A stretch of DNA of 64,000 nt from Agromyces albus (GTDB taxonomy: Bacteria > Actinomycetota > Actinomycetes > Actinomycetales > Microbacteriaceae), in contig NZ_JAUSWX010000001.1 in assembly GCF_030815405.1 (NCBI RefSeq), positions 1,116,001-1,180,000 on the forward strand, given 5' to 3'. The translations under genes and the position numbers were made by a program. The notes under the pieces were generated by a model. The model saw only the letters and a list, made by a program, of their open reading frames with translations, made no database searches and was not told where the DNA came from. Below are positions 45,972 to 54,318 of the stretch, one piece after another. Every line of letters begins with the position of its first letter. The first letter of the stretch is position 1.

Positions 45972-46718
45972 ATGACCAAGCTCACCGGACGACGGGCCGT
46001 CGTCACGGGCGGTGCGAGCGGCATCGGCCTCGCGTGCGCCGAGGCCCTCGCGGCGGCCGGCGCCGAGGTGACGATCGCCGACATCGACGGCACCGCCGCT
46101 GAGGCTGCCGCGAAGCGCATCGGCGGTACGGCGTGGCGAGTCGACCTCGGCGACACGAGCCCACTCGCCGACCTCGTGCTCGACACCGACATCCTCGTCA
46201 ACAACGCCGGCGTGCAACATGTACGGCCCATCGTCGAGTTCGAGCCGGCGCAGTTCGCGCTCATGCTGCGCATCATGCTCGAGTCGCCGTTCCTGCTGAT
46301 CCGGGCCGCACTGCCCGGCATGTCCGAGCGCGGGTTCGGCCGGATCATCAACGTGTCGAGCGTGCACGGCCTGCGCGCGTCGCCGTACAAGTCGGCGTAC
46401 GTGGCCGCCAAGCACGGTCTCGAGGGGCTCTCGAAGGTCGCCGCGCTCGAGGGCGGCGAGCACGGCATCACGTCGAACTGCATCAACCCGGGTTATGTGC
46501 GCACGCCGCTCGTCGAGCGCCAGATCGCCGATCAGGCGCGCGCGCACGGCATCCCCGAGGAGGAGGTGCTGCCGAAGATCATGCTCACCGAGTCGGCGAT
46601 CCCACGGCTCGTGGAGCCGCATGAGGTCGCGAGCCTCGCGCTCTGGCTCGCCGGTGATGACGCGCGCATGGTGACCGGGGCGAGCTACACCATGGACGGC
46701 GGATGGAGCGCGAGATGA
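45972..46718 (+). CDS. 3-hydroxybutyrate dehydrogenase (SDR)
   Basis: Short-chain dehydrogenase, 248 residues, expected to oxidise D-3-hydroxybutyrate to acetoacetate with NAD. Cofactor motif VVTGGASGIGLACAEALAAA, acidic DIDG for NAD preference, NNAGVQHVRPI, and the catalytic Ser-Tyr-Lys in INVSSVHG and SAYVAAKHGLEG. The late segment EEEVLPKIMLTESAIPRLVE is typical of the hydroxybutyrate dehydrogenase branch. ATG at 45972 with GAGGAGGAA upstream; the frame continues to 45858 without conserved sequence. It leads the CoA-transferase genes by 73 bases. Confidence 0.9.
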   Translation: MTKLTGRRAVVTGGASGIGLACAEALAAAGAEVTIADIDGTAAEAAAKRIGGTAWRVDLGDTSPLADLVLDTDILVNNAGVQHVRPIVEFEPAQFALMLRIMLESPFLLIRAALPGMSERGFGRIINVSSVHGLRASPYKSAYVAAKHGLEGLSKVAALEGGEHGITSNCINPGYVRTPLVERQIADQARAHGIPEEEVLPKIMLTESAIPRLVEPHEVASLALWLAGDDARMVTGASYTMDGGWSAR

Positions 46719-46791
46719 GCCGCAGCGCGAGTAGCGTGATGCCTGTGCTCCGCTCCCGCCTCGCGGCCCCGGAATCACAGAAAGGTACATC

Positions 46792-47562
46792 GTGACACTC
46801 GACAAAGTCGTCGGGTCCGCTCGAGAAGCGGTCGCCGACATCCCTTCGGGCGCGAGCCTCGCCGTCGGCGGCTTCGGCCTCTGCGGCATCCCGATGGTGC
46901 TCATCCAGGCCCTGCTCGACGCGGGCGTCGACGGTCTCTCGATCGTCTCGAACAACTGCGGCGTCGATGACTGGGGGCTCGGCGTGCTGCTCGCCGAGCG
47001 GCGCATCGCGAAGATGACGTCGTCGTACGTGGGTGAGAACAAGGAGTTCGAGCGGCAGTACCTCTCGGGCGAGCTCGAGCTCGAGCTCACCCCGCAGGGC
47101 ACGCTCGCCGAGAAGCTCCGCGCGGGCGGCAGCGGCATCGCGGCGTTCTTCACGCAGACCGGCGTCGGCACGCAGGTCGCCGAGGGCGGGTTGCCGCAGC
47201 GGTACAACGGCGACGGTTCGATCGCCGTCGCGAGCGCAGCCAAGCCCGTGCAGTCGTTCGAGTTCGCGGGGGCCGCTCGTGAGTTCGTGCTCGAGGAGGC
47301 GATCACCACCGACTTCGCGCTCGTGCACGCGCTGCGGGGCGATCGCTACGGCAACCTCGTCTTCGACAAGTCGGCGCGCAACTTCTCGCCGCTCGCGGCG
47401 ATGGCGGGGCGGGTCTGCATCGCGCAGGTCGAGGAGATCGTCGAGGTGGGCGCGCTCGACCCCGACGCAGTGCACCTGCCCGGCATCTACGTCGACCGCA
47501 TCATCGTGGTCGGCGCCGACATCGAGAAGCGCATCGAGCGCCGCACCGTCAGGGAGGACTGA
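46792..47562 (+). CDS. scoA: 3-oxoacid CoA-transferase subunit A
   Basis: Subunit A of succinyl-CoA:acetoacetate CoA-transferase (256 residues), activating acetoacetate to acetoacetyl-CoA. Family I marks: [78 protein letters not shown] and [13 protein letters not shown] start with AGAAAGG nine bases upstream. It lies one base before the subunit B gene and forms a 1:1 complex with that product. Confidence 0.95.
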   Translation: MTLDKVVGSAREAVADIPSGASLAVGGFGLCGIPMVLIQALLDAGVDGLSIVSNNCGVDDWGLGVLLAERRIAKMTSSYVGENKEFERQYLSGELELELTPQGTLAEKLRAGGSGIAAFFTQTGVGTQVAEGGLPQRYNGDGSIAVASAAKPVQSFEFAGAAREFVLEEAITTDFALVHALRGDRYGNLVFDKSARNFSPLAAMAGRVCIAQVEEIVEVGALDPDAVHLPGIYVDRIIVVGADIEKRIERRTVRED

Positions 47563-47563
47563 G

Positions 47564-48196
47564 ATGGCACTCACGCGATTCGAGATGGCCGCGAGAGCGG
47601 CTCGCGAGCTGCCCGACGGCTCCTACGTCAACCTCGGCATCGGGCTGCCGACGCTCGTGCCGAACTACGTGCCAGAGGGCATCACGATCCTCCTGCAGTC
47701 CGAGAACGGCATCCTCGGCGTCGGGCCGTATCCGACCGAGGCCGACGTCGATCCCGACCTCATCAACGCCGGCAAGGAGACCGTGACGGTGCTCCCCGGC
47801 GCCGCGTTCTTCGACTCGGCCACGAGCTTCGGCATGATCCGCGGAGGCAAGATCGACGCGGCCATCCTCGGGGCGATGCAGGTCTCGGCAACGGGCGACC
47901 TCGCCAATTGGATGATCCCCGGCAAGATGGTGAAGGGTCCGGGCGGCGCCATGGACCTCGTGCACGGCGCACGCCGTCGCATCGTGCTCATGGAGCACGT
48001 CGCGAAAGACGGATCGCCGAAGATCGTGAACGAGTGCTCACTGCCCCTCACCGGCAGGGGCGTCGTCGACCGCATCATCACCGACCTCGCCGTCATCGAC
48101 GTCACGCCCGAGGGCCTCCGCCTCGTCGAGCTCGCACCCGGCGTGACCGTCGATGAGGTCGTCGCCGCCACCGAGCCGGCGCTCTTCACCGACTGA
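47564..48196 (+). CDS. scoB: 3-oxoacid CoA-transferase subunit B
   Basis: Subunit B, 210 residues. [17 protein letters not shown] is the N-terminal mark. The catalytic glutamate lies in [35 protein letters not shown] and [20 protein letters not shown] follow. The ATG at 47564 is one base past the subunit A stop, with AGGGAGG upstream. With the dehydrogenase and thiolase it completes the path from 3-hydroxybutyrate to acetyl-CoA, so the host can probably use ketone bodies or polyhydroxybutyrate products. Confidence 0.96.
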   Translation: MALTRFEMAARAARELPDGSYVNLGIGLPTLVPNYVPEGITILLQSENGILGVGPYPTEADVDPDLINAGKETVTVLPGAAFFDSATSFGMIRGGKIDAAILGAMQVSATGDLANWMIPGKMVKGPGGAMDLVHGARRRIVLMEHVAKDGSPKIVNECSLPLTGRGVVDRIITDLAVIDVTPEGLRLVELAPGVTVDEVVAATEPALFTD

Positions 48197-48369
48197 TGCG
48201 GCGCTGACCGGGGGACTATAACCCGCCATCCCCGGAAATGCGAGGGGGCTGCACGGGGGCCGTCCGAGGCGGAGACTGGTGGCCCTGACCGGAGGAGGTC
48301 GGGCGAGGTCGATGACCGGCCGGATCTGTGGCATCCACCTCGAGGCATCCGTGGATCGAGGAGGGCATG

Positions 48370-49449
48370 ATGAGCGACGACGGGGCCAGCCGGGACCTGG
48401 CCGACGCTCCGGCGCCCGATGACGAGCGCAAGCCCGAGTCGCCGCGCGAGATCACGAAGCGTTCGTGGACGTACGTGCTGCGGAAGAGCTTCCGGGAGTT
48501 CCTCGACGACGAGTGCACCGATCGTGCCGGTGCCCTCACGTACTTCGGCGTGCTCGCGCTCTTTCCCGGGCTGCTCGCCCTCGCCTCGCTGCTCGCGATC
48601 GCCGGGCAGGGCGACAGGGCGATCGATGCCCTGTTCGGCATCGTCGAACAGGTCGCGCCCGCCGATGCGCTCGACGTCGTGCGGGAGCCGCTCGAGGACT
48701 TCAGCTCCTCGCCCGCCGCAGGATTCGGGTTCGTCACGGGCCTCGTGCTCGCCATCTGGTCGGCGTCGGGATACGTCGGCGCCTTCAGCCGGGCGATGAA
48801 CCGCATCTACGAGATCGACGAGGGCCGGCCGTTCTGGAAGCTGCGGCCCATGCAGTTGTTCGTCACCATCGTCACCCTCGTGCTCGTCGTCGTGATCGCG
48901 ATCATCCTCGTCGTGTCGGGACCGGTCGTCGATGCCATCGGCAACGCCCTCAACCTCGGTGAGACGGTGCAGGTCGCGTGGGAGATCGTCAAGTGGCCCG
49001 TGCTCGCGCTCGCCGTGGTGTTCGTCATCGCGCTCCTCTACTACGCGACGCCGAACGCGAAGCAGCCGAGATTCCGCTGGATCAGCATCGGCGCGGTCCT
49101 GGCGATCCTGGTGCTCCTCATCGCCTCGGCGGGATTCGCGCTCTACGTCGTGAACTTCTCGAACTACGACCGCACATATGGCTCGTTCGCGGGGGTGGTC
49201 ATCTTCCTGCTCTGGCTCTGGATCTCGAACTGTGCACTGCTCTTCGGTGCGGAGTTCGACGCCGAGCTCGAGCGTGGTCGCCAGTTGCAGGCGGGTATCG
49301 AGGCGGAGGTGGACATCCAGCTCCCGCCGCGTGACACCCGCAGGAGCGAGAAGGCCGCGGCGAAGGAGAAGAAGGACGTCGAGCTCGGCCGCCGCATTCG
49401 TCTGGAGCACTCAGGCCAGGACGATGCCGAGCGCGACGAAGAGCGATGA
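48370..49449 (+). CDS. YihY/BrkB-family membrane protein
   Basis: 359 residues. Six membrane segments typical of YihY/virulence factor BrkB, with the opening helix SFREFLDDECTDRAGALTYF and the signature TGLVLAIWSASGYVGAFSRA, NRIYEIDEGRPFWKLRPMQL and YDRTYGSFAGVVIFLLWLWI. Both tails are charged and cytosolic; the C-terminal one is rich in Lys/Glu/Arg. I chose the ATG at 48370 because GGAGG (48360-48364) is five bases upstream; the ATG at 48367 is too close. Despite the old 'ribonuclease BN' label the family has no proven enzyme activity. Confidence 0.9.
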   Translation: MSDDGASRDLADAPAPDDERKPESPREITKRSWTYVLRKSFREFLDDECTDRAGALTYFGVLALFPGLLALASLLAIAGQGDRAIDALFGIVEQVAPADALDVVREPLEDFSSSPAAGFGFVTGLVLAIWSASGYVGAFSRAMNRIYEIDEGRPFWKLRPMQLFVTIVTLVLVVVIAIILVVSGPVVDAIGNALNLGETVQVAWEIVKWPVLALAVVFVIALLYYATPNAKQPRFRWISIGAVLAILVLLIASAGFALYVVNFSNYDRTYGSFAGVVIFLLWLWISNCALLFGAEFDAELERGRQLQAGIEAEVDIQLPPRDTRRSEKAAAKEKKDVELGRRIRLEHSGQDDAERDEER

Positions 49450-49566
49450 CCACGAGCGTCAGTCGTCTCGTCATCCGATCGTTATCGAGTCACGAGCTCG
49501 ATGCGTGCATGCATGCCGCAGAATCTGTCCGACGGGAAAGAGATTCCCAGGCAGGCATGGGGGAAG

Positions 49567-50283
49567 ATGCGCACATCCAACAGAGTCGAGTTCACCGTGC
49601 GGATCCTTGCTGCGGCTGTGATCGCCGTGACATTGTCGGCGTGCGCGAGCGCGGCACCGGCCGCCACACCGGCTCCCCAGACCACGGCACCGACCGCGAC
49701 GCCGACGCCGACGCCGACGCCGGTGGCCGATCCGCTCGATTCCGTCACGTCGCTGGTCGCGCGCCCCACTGCACTCGAACTGCGGAGCGGGGATGGAACG
49801 GTGATCGCATCGCTCGACTACATGTCGTCGCCGGCTGCTGCGATCTCCGCGCTGACGACGGTCTTCGGCGCACCGCCGGTCGAGGAGCCATACCAAGGCA
49901 CCAACCACACGCCGCCGGGTATCTACCACGTCTGGGACGAGTTCGTTCTGGATGAGCGTCACTACGACGAGGAGCGCCGCGCTGAGGGGCGTCTCGACTA
50001 CATCTGGCCACGCCTCGCGGTGCACTTAGAGGGGCCGTCGGCGCAGGGTATCGATCTCACCTCCGAGCAGGGCTTCCGCGCGGGCGACGACTGGTCGAGC
50101 CTGAGCGGCGATCCGGTGTTCGATGCCGACCTGTGGACCTGTTACGGCACGCCGGTCGAAACACTTGAGCTCGAGCCAGCCGACGGCGATACCCGGACGG
50201 CGACCGTGGTCGTCAGAAGTGGTGACGACGGTACGGTCGGTGCCGTCGGTGCGCCCGAGATGATCGCGGACGGCTGCGCGTAG
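49567..50283 (+). CDS. Lipoprotein of unknown function
   Basis: 238 residues from the ATG at 49567 (GGGGGAAG upstream); an ATG at 49501 is possible. Lipoprotein signal VRILAAAVIAVTLSAC, then an Ala/Thr/Pro tether with TPTPTPTP encoded by a short GCCGAC repeat. The exposed part resembles no family I know: LVARPTALELRSGDGTVIAS, SLDYMSSPAAAISALTTVFG and a C-terminal CYGTPVETLELE with two cysteines. Codon choice and GC seem slightly different from the neighbours (more GAT, GTT), so recent acquisition is possible. It stands between BrkB and ispG with its own start signals. Confidence 0.8.
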   Translation: MRTSNRVEFTVRILAAAVIAVTLSACASAAPAATPAPQTTAPTATPTPTPTPVADPLDSVTSLVARPTALELRSGDGTVIASLDYMSSPAAAISALTTVFGAPPVEEPYQGTNHTPPGIYHVWDEFVLDERHYDEERRAEGRLDYIWPRLAVHLEGPSAQGIDLTSEQGFRAGDDWSSLSGDPVFDADLWTCYGTPVETLELEPADGDTRTATVVVRSGDDGTVGAVGAPEMIADGCA

Positions 50284-50348
50284 CAGCCGGTGTCCGAGGG
50301 CCGGTTGGGCGGGGTATCGCTCGCGGCCTGCGCGGAGGCCGTGCGCCG

Positions 50349-50354
50349 TAGACT
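50349..50354 (+). promoter_or_regulatory. -10 box of ispG
   Basis: TAGACT, six bases before the GTG at 50361; no ribosome site is present. Confidence 0.6.
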
Positions 50355-50360
50355 GAACCC

Positions 50361-51512
50361 GTGCCTGCTGTGAATCTCGGAATGCCCAAAGTCCCTGAGG
50401 TACTGGCCCCCCGACGCAAGTCGCGCCAGATCAAGGTGGGCAAGGTCCTCGTCGGCGGCGACGCGCAAGTGAGCGTGCAGTCGATGACGACGACGCCGAC
50501 CACGAACATCAACGCGACCCTCCAGCAGATCGCCGAGCTCACGGCTTCCGGTTGCGACATCGTGCGCGTCGCCGTGCCGAGCCGCGACGACGCCGAGGCG
50601 CTGCCGATCATCGCGAAGAAGAGCCAGATCCCGGTCATCGCCGACATCCACTTTCAGCCGAACTACGTCTATGCGGCAATCGACGCCGGATGCGCCGCGG
50701 TGCGCGTGAACCCCGGCAACATCCGCAAGTTCGACGACCAGGTCGCCGAGATCGCGCGACGCGCGAAAGAGGCCGACGTCTCGATCCGCATCGGCGTGAA
50801 CGCCGGCTCGCTCGACCCGCGCCTGCTCCAGAAGTACGGCAAGGCGACGCCCGAGGCGCTCGTCGAGTCGGCGGTCTGGGAGGCGAGCCTCTTCGAGGAG
50901 CACGACTTCCACGACTTCAAGATCTCGGTGAAGCACAACGACCCCATCATCATGGTGAAGGCGTATCGCATGCTCGCCGAGCGCGGCGATTGGCCGCTGC
51001 ACCTCGGCGTGACCGAGGCCGGCCCCGCGTTCCAGGGCACGATCAAGTCGGCGACCGCGTTCGGCATCCTCCTCGGCGAGGGCATCGGCGACACGATCCG
51101 CGTCTCCCTCTCGGCGCCACCGGTCGAAGAGGTGAAGGTGGGCCTGCAGATCCTGCAGTCGCTGAATCTCCGCGAGCGGAAGCTCGAGATCGTCTCGTGC
51201 CCGTCGTGCGGGCGCGCTCAGGTCGACGTGTACAAGCTCGCCAACGACGTCACCGACGGGCTCGAGGGCATGACCGTGCCGCTCCGCGTCGCCGTCATGG
51301 GTTGCGTCGTCAACGGGCCGGGCGAGGCTCGCGAGGCCGACCTCGGCGTGGCATCCGGCAACGGCAAGGGCCAGATCTTCGTGAAGGGCGAGGTCATCAA
51401 GACCGTGCCCGAGTCCGAGATCGTCGCGACGCTCATCGAAGAGGCGAACCGCATCGCCGATGAGATGGGCACGGATGCCCCGGTGGGCTCGCCCGAGGTC
51501 CTTACCCCGTAG
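50361..51512 (+). CDS. ispG: 4-hydroxy-3-methylbut-2-enyl-diphosphate synthase (flavodoxin)
   Basis: Iron-sulphur enzyme of the MEP pathway, GcpE type, 383 residues. The TIM-barrel part has [53 protein letters not shown] and [13 protein letters not shown]. The 4Fe-4S ligands are two cysteines in IVSCPSCGR, one in [16 protein letters not shown], and the nearby Glu. The GTG start is leaderless. dxr, the protease and ispG are usually contiguous in actinobacteria; here a 9.6-kb block has come between them. Confidence 0.97.
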   Translation: MPAVNLGMPKVPEVLAPRRKSRQIKVGKVLVGGDAQVSVQSMTTTPTTNINATLQQIAELTASGCDIVRVAVPSRDDAEALPIIAKKSQIPVIADIHFQPNYVYAAIDAGCAAVRVNPGNIRKFDDQVAEIARRAKEADVSIRIGVNAGSLDPRLLQKYGKATPEALVESAVWEASLFEEHDFHDFKISVKHNDPIIMVKAYRMLAERGDWPLHLGVTEAGPAFQGTIKSATAFGILLGEGIGDTIRVSLSAPPVEEVKVGLQILQSLNLRERKLEIVSCPSCGRAQVDVYKLANDVTDGLEGMTVPLRVAVMGCVVNGPGEAREADLGVASGNGKGQIFVKGEVIKTVPESEIVATLIEEANRIADEMGTDAPVGSPEVLTP

Positions 51513-51586
51513 TCGGCCGGCTCGTCCGCGAGTATCGTGGGCCGCATCGGATGCCACGACGCATCCATGCACGAGAGGGGCCCGTG

Positions 51587-51751
51587 ATGAGCGGAAACGG
51601 CACCGAGTTCGAGTACCCCGACCAGGCTGGGTACCCCGACGGCATGGGCACGCTGCACGAGGGCGCCGAGGAGGATGCCGCGACGGCGACCGAGGACGAG
51701 CTCGAGCACTTCGCTATGGAAGACGAGGAAGACGACGACGAGGACGTCTGA
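51587..51751 (+). CDS. Small acidic protein
   Basis: 54 residues: a polar start (MSGNGTEFEYPDQAG), then an Asp/Glu tail (ELEHFAMEDEEDDDEDV). Predicted to be disordered and strongly negative. The AGAGGGG at 51573-51579 gives good spacing to the ATG; a GTG one codon earlier is the alternative. A TATCGT at 51533-51538 could be its -10. I do not recognise it. It may be a real small gene, because the composition is not the shadow of another coding frame. Confidence 0.5.
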   Translation: MSGNGTEFEYPDQAGYPDGMGTLHEGAEEDAATATEDELEHFAMEDEEDDDEDV

Positions 51752-51911
51752 GAGCCGGTTCGTCCTTTTCTCGGCACGTGAGCCGTGACGCGCCAGAACG
51801 ACCTCTGGCCCTGCCTACCCCCAGACCGGGGCTCTTGGTCGTGTCAGCCCTGAGGCCATTTCGGGGTACTCACTGACGCGCCCCGCGCACACGTTCCCCT
51901 AGCGTGAGGCC

Positions 51912-52010
51912 GTGCGCGGGGGCGCTCCGAGCGACGTCAGCCGCCCGTCCTCGGGCATCGACGATCCGACATCCGTCGACGTCGGACTCACGAACGGAGC
52001 GATCCAATGA
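51912..52010 (+). CDS. Possible 32-residue leader peptide of the surface protein gene
   Basis: A GTG at 51912 has TAGCGT ending six bases upstream, the leaderless pattern seen in a dozen genes here. The frame (starting VRGGAPSDVSRPS) stops at 52008-52010, overlapping the ATG of the surface-protein gene as ATGA. It has no conserved features that I know. Its value would be as a promoter-linked, translationally coupled leader. The alternative is chance. Confidence 0.35.
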   Translation: MRGGAPSDVSRPSSGIDDPTSVDVGLTNGAIQ

Positions 52011-53476
52011 ACATACGAACAAGGTCGCGCACGCGACTGGGGCTCGGCCTGAGCACCGGCGTCGTGATTGCGACGTTGAGCCTGGTGCTCGTCCCCTTGA
52101 CCGCGCATGCGGAGGAATCGCCCGCCGAACCGGTGGTCGAGACTGCGGTCGTCGAGCCGGCCGTGCCCGAGGCGGAGGCCGAACCCGCCCCTGAGGCGGC
52201 AGAGCCCGTGGCGGAACCGCCGGAGGAGACATCGGTCCCGGCCGAACCCGTCCCGGCCGAATCCACCCTGCCGGATCCCGTCCCAGTGGCGGCGGAGGTC
52301 GTCGTCGCCGAACCCGGCGCGAGCGTCGAGGAGACGCTCGCCGAGCCGGTCGGCGAGCCAACCGTCACCCTCTTCGCGGCGGCCGACGATCCAGCCGTCG
52401 CTGCGGTCCCGGCACCGGGAGACCCCTGCTACCCGGCCGTCTGCATCACGAACGGCACGGTCCTCCTTGCGGTCAATCCGACCGGGGAGCTCAACACGAG
52501 TGACGCGACCGGTTCTGCCGCTGGTCCGGGGGACGCCGGGCTCACGTATGTGCCGACGGGCAACGATGGGACCTCGCCCGGATGCCTCTGCGAAGGCTGG
52601 GGCGTCGCTGATCCGGCGAGCGGCGTCTGGGGCGGAGCGAACCTCGACACCGAGGGAGCGGGCGGCACGAATCTCGTCGTCGAGTCCTTCGAGTACACCG
52701 GATCGACCGCGACATCCGTCGTGGTCATCGAGGATGCTGCAGATGAACCGGTCTTCCGGGTCACCCACGAGTACGTGCCGTCAGCGGCCACGCCGAACCT
52801 CTATCAGGTCAACGTGACGATCGAGAACCTCTCGGGAGCAGCGATCGCGACCGTGCAGTACCGACGGGTCATGGACTGGGACATCGAGCCCACGGCGTTC
52901 GACGAGTTCGTCACGATCGACGGTGGCACTGCGAGCGCGCTGTTCTTCTCGAGCGACGACGGGTTCGCCAGCCCGAATCCGCTGACGGGGCCCTCCCAGA
53001 TCCTGTTCTCGGGCAACGCCACCGATGCCGGGCCTGACGACATCGGTGCGCTGTTCGACTTCGCATTCGGTCCGATCGGACCCGGCGGTTCGATCAGCTT
53101 CGTCATCTTCTACGGGGCAGCCGCGAGCGAGGCCGAGGCGAACGCAGCGCTCGCCGCGGTCGGCGCAGAGGCCTACTCGTTCGGCCAGACGGCCGACGAC
53201 CCGGCGGGAGGCGCGCCCAACACGTTCATCTTCGCCTTCGGCAAGATCGGCGGTGCACCGATCTTCCCGGCGGACACGCCGACGACACCGCCGACCGCGC
53301 CGGCACCAGCGGTGGTGACGACCGCCGCCGCGGGAGCGGCAGCGTCGATCGGGAGCGCCCCGTCGCTCGCTTCGACGGGCGTCGACGCGTCGAGCGTCGC
53401 GTGGATCGCCTTGGCAGCGCTCGTCCTGGGTGGCGTGGCAATCGCCGTCGCGCGCACACGCATGCGTCAGGCCTGA
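52007..53476 (+). CDS. LAxTG-anchored cell-surface protein
   Basis: 489 residues. Signal peptide LGLSTGVVIATLSLVLVPLTAHA, then about 80 residues of Pro/Glu/Val-rich spacer (EAEAEPAPEAAEPVAEP). A folded domain (about 135-430) contains CYPAVCITNGTVLLAVNPTG and PGCLCEGWGVADPASGVW, with two cysteine pairs, and FVIFYGAAASEAEANAAL. The C-terminus has a Pro/Thr linker, LASTGVD, a membrane span (VAWIALAALVLGGVAIAVA) and RTRMRQA. This is the class E sortase LAxTG signal; a sortase gene is not in the window. The exposed domain's function is unknown. It ends at a 42-bp perfect palindrome. Confidence 0.88.
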   Translation: MNIRTRSRTRLGLGLSTGVVIATLSLVLVPLTAHAEESPAEPVVETAVVEPAVPEAEAEPAPEAAEPVAEPPEETSVPAEPVPAESTLPDPVPVAAEVVVAEPGASVEETLAEPVGEPTVTLFAAADDPAVAAVPAPGDPCYPAVCITNGTVLLAVNPTGELNTSDATGSAAGPGDAGLTYVPTGNDGTSPGCLCEGWGVADPASGVWGGANLDTEGAGGTNLVVESFEYTGSTATSVVVIEDAADEPVFRVTHEYVPSAATPNLYQVNVTIENLSGAAIATVQYRRVMDWDIEPTAFDEFVTIDGGTASALFFSSDDGFASPNPLTGPSQILFSGNATDAGPDDIGALFDFAFGPIGPGGSISFVIFYGAAASEAEANAALAAVGAEAYSFGQTADDPAGGAPNTFIFAFGKIGGAPIFPADTPTTPPTAPAPAVVTTAAAGAAASIGSAPSLASTGVDASSVAWIALAALVLGGVAIAVARTRMRQA

Positions 53477-53486
53477 TCCATCGCAC

Positions 53487-53528
53487 CGAGCGGATGTCGG
53501 CGTGCTCGAGCACGCCGACATCCGCTCG
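53487..53528. terminator. 42-bp perfect palindrome between convergent genes
   Basis: The stretch is an exact 21-bp inverted repeat without any loop bases, centred between 53507 and 53508 at CTC|GAG. It ends right at the stop of the regulator gene. It can fold as a long bidirectional terminator hairpin. Confidence 0.75.
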
Positions 53529-54155
53529 TCAGGGATGGACGATGAGCCAGGTCGCCACGGCAGGCCGGCTCGAAGTATTGCGGATGCGGTGCGGCTTCGA
53601 GCACGGGTAGCTGATCGAGTCGCCGGGCGCGAGCACGACCGTCTCGTCGTCGAACTCGATCGTGAGCTCGCCCGACACCACGCTGCCGATCTCGTAGCCC
53701 TCGTGCCGGAAGAGCGCGTTGTCGCCGGTCGCCGTGCTGCCGGGCGGGTAGACCGATTCGAAGAGGTCGAGTTCGCTCGTGCTTCGCGGCGAGAGCCGGC
53801 GGAAGGTGACGCCGCTCTCGAGCGCGACGGGCGTCGCCTGGTGGGCACGGACGAGCGTGTAGCCGTCGTGTCCCTCGGCGGATGACGCGTGGCGCTCGTC
53901 TTGGGTGTCGTCCGCGTCGTCGAACACGTCGGCGAGCGGCACGCCGAGGGCGTCGGTGATCGCGATGAGACGGGAGACCGACGGCTGCATCACTCCGCGT
54001 TCGATCTGGGAGACGGCGCTCGCCGAGATGCCGAGGGACTTCGCGAGGGTGCGAGCCGAGATTCCTCGCGCCGTGCGGAGCGCGCGGAGGCGCCCGCCGA
54101 GGCTCCGCACCTCGGCGGAGTCCATCGGGTCGCGTCGCGCGGCCAGTGACGTCAT
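53529..54155 (-). CDS. XRE-family regulator with cupin domain
   Basis: 208 residues. Helix-turn-helix GGRLRALRTARGISARTLAK, then SLGISASAVSQIERGVMQPS. The C-terminal cupin binds a small ligand: FRHEGYEIGSVVSGELTIEF with His and Glu, and APGDSISYPCSKPHRIRN. A TAGGAT ends six bases before its ATG (leaderless). It is divergent from the permease gene, and the GTGAA-type dyads in between are its likely operators. The ligand is probably a product of the hydantoin/allantoin-type module it controls. Confidence 0.92.
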   Translation of the reverse strand: MTSLAARRDPMDSAEVRSLGGRLRALRTARGISARTLAKSLGISASAVSQIERGVMQPSVSRLIAITDALGVPLADVFDDADDTQDERHASSAEGHDGYTLVRAHQATPVALESGVTFRRLSPRSTSELDLFESVYPPGSTATGDNALFRHEGYEIGSVVSGELTIEFDDETVVLAPGDSISYPCSKPHRIRNTSSRPAVATWLIVHP

Positions 54156-54161
54156 GACTCG

Positions 54162-54167
54162 ATCCTA
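54162..54167 (-). promoter_or_regulatory. -10 box of the XRE-cupin gene
   Basis: TAGGAT on the minus strand, six bases before the ATG at 54155. Confidence 0.55.
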
Positions 54168-54200
54168 GAGCGCCGTCCAATTCGATCGGCGAAACCAGAA

Positions 54201-54285
54201 GTGAAGTGAATGCTGAACTTCTTCTTCACAAGGCTGTTACACGGCGGAAACCTCGCACTGGACGTGAATCTATAACTTCATTCAC
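54201..54285. promoter_or_regulatory. Two GTGAA/TTCAC dyads in the regulator-permease gap
   Basis: Site A: GTGAAG at 54201 and GTGAAT at 54206 face CTTCAC ending at 54229. Site B: GTGAAT (54264-54269), 10 bases, ATTCAC (54280-54285), enclosing the permease -10 TATAAC (54271-54276). The shared arms and the position over the -10 suggest repressor binding, most simply by the divergent XRE-cupin protein. Confidence 0.55.
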
Positions 54286-54318
54286 ATCCCCCATCCGGCA
54301 CTCGAAAGGCTTCCGCTC

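Noticed and set aside
49697..49730. GCCGAC tandem repeat in the lipoprotein gene as a phase-variation tract
   Set aside because: The unit is six bases, so length changes keep the frame; it only encodes a Thr-Pro tether.
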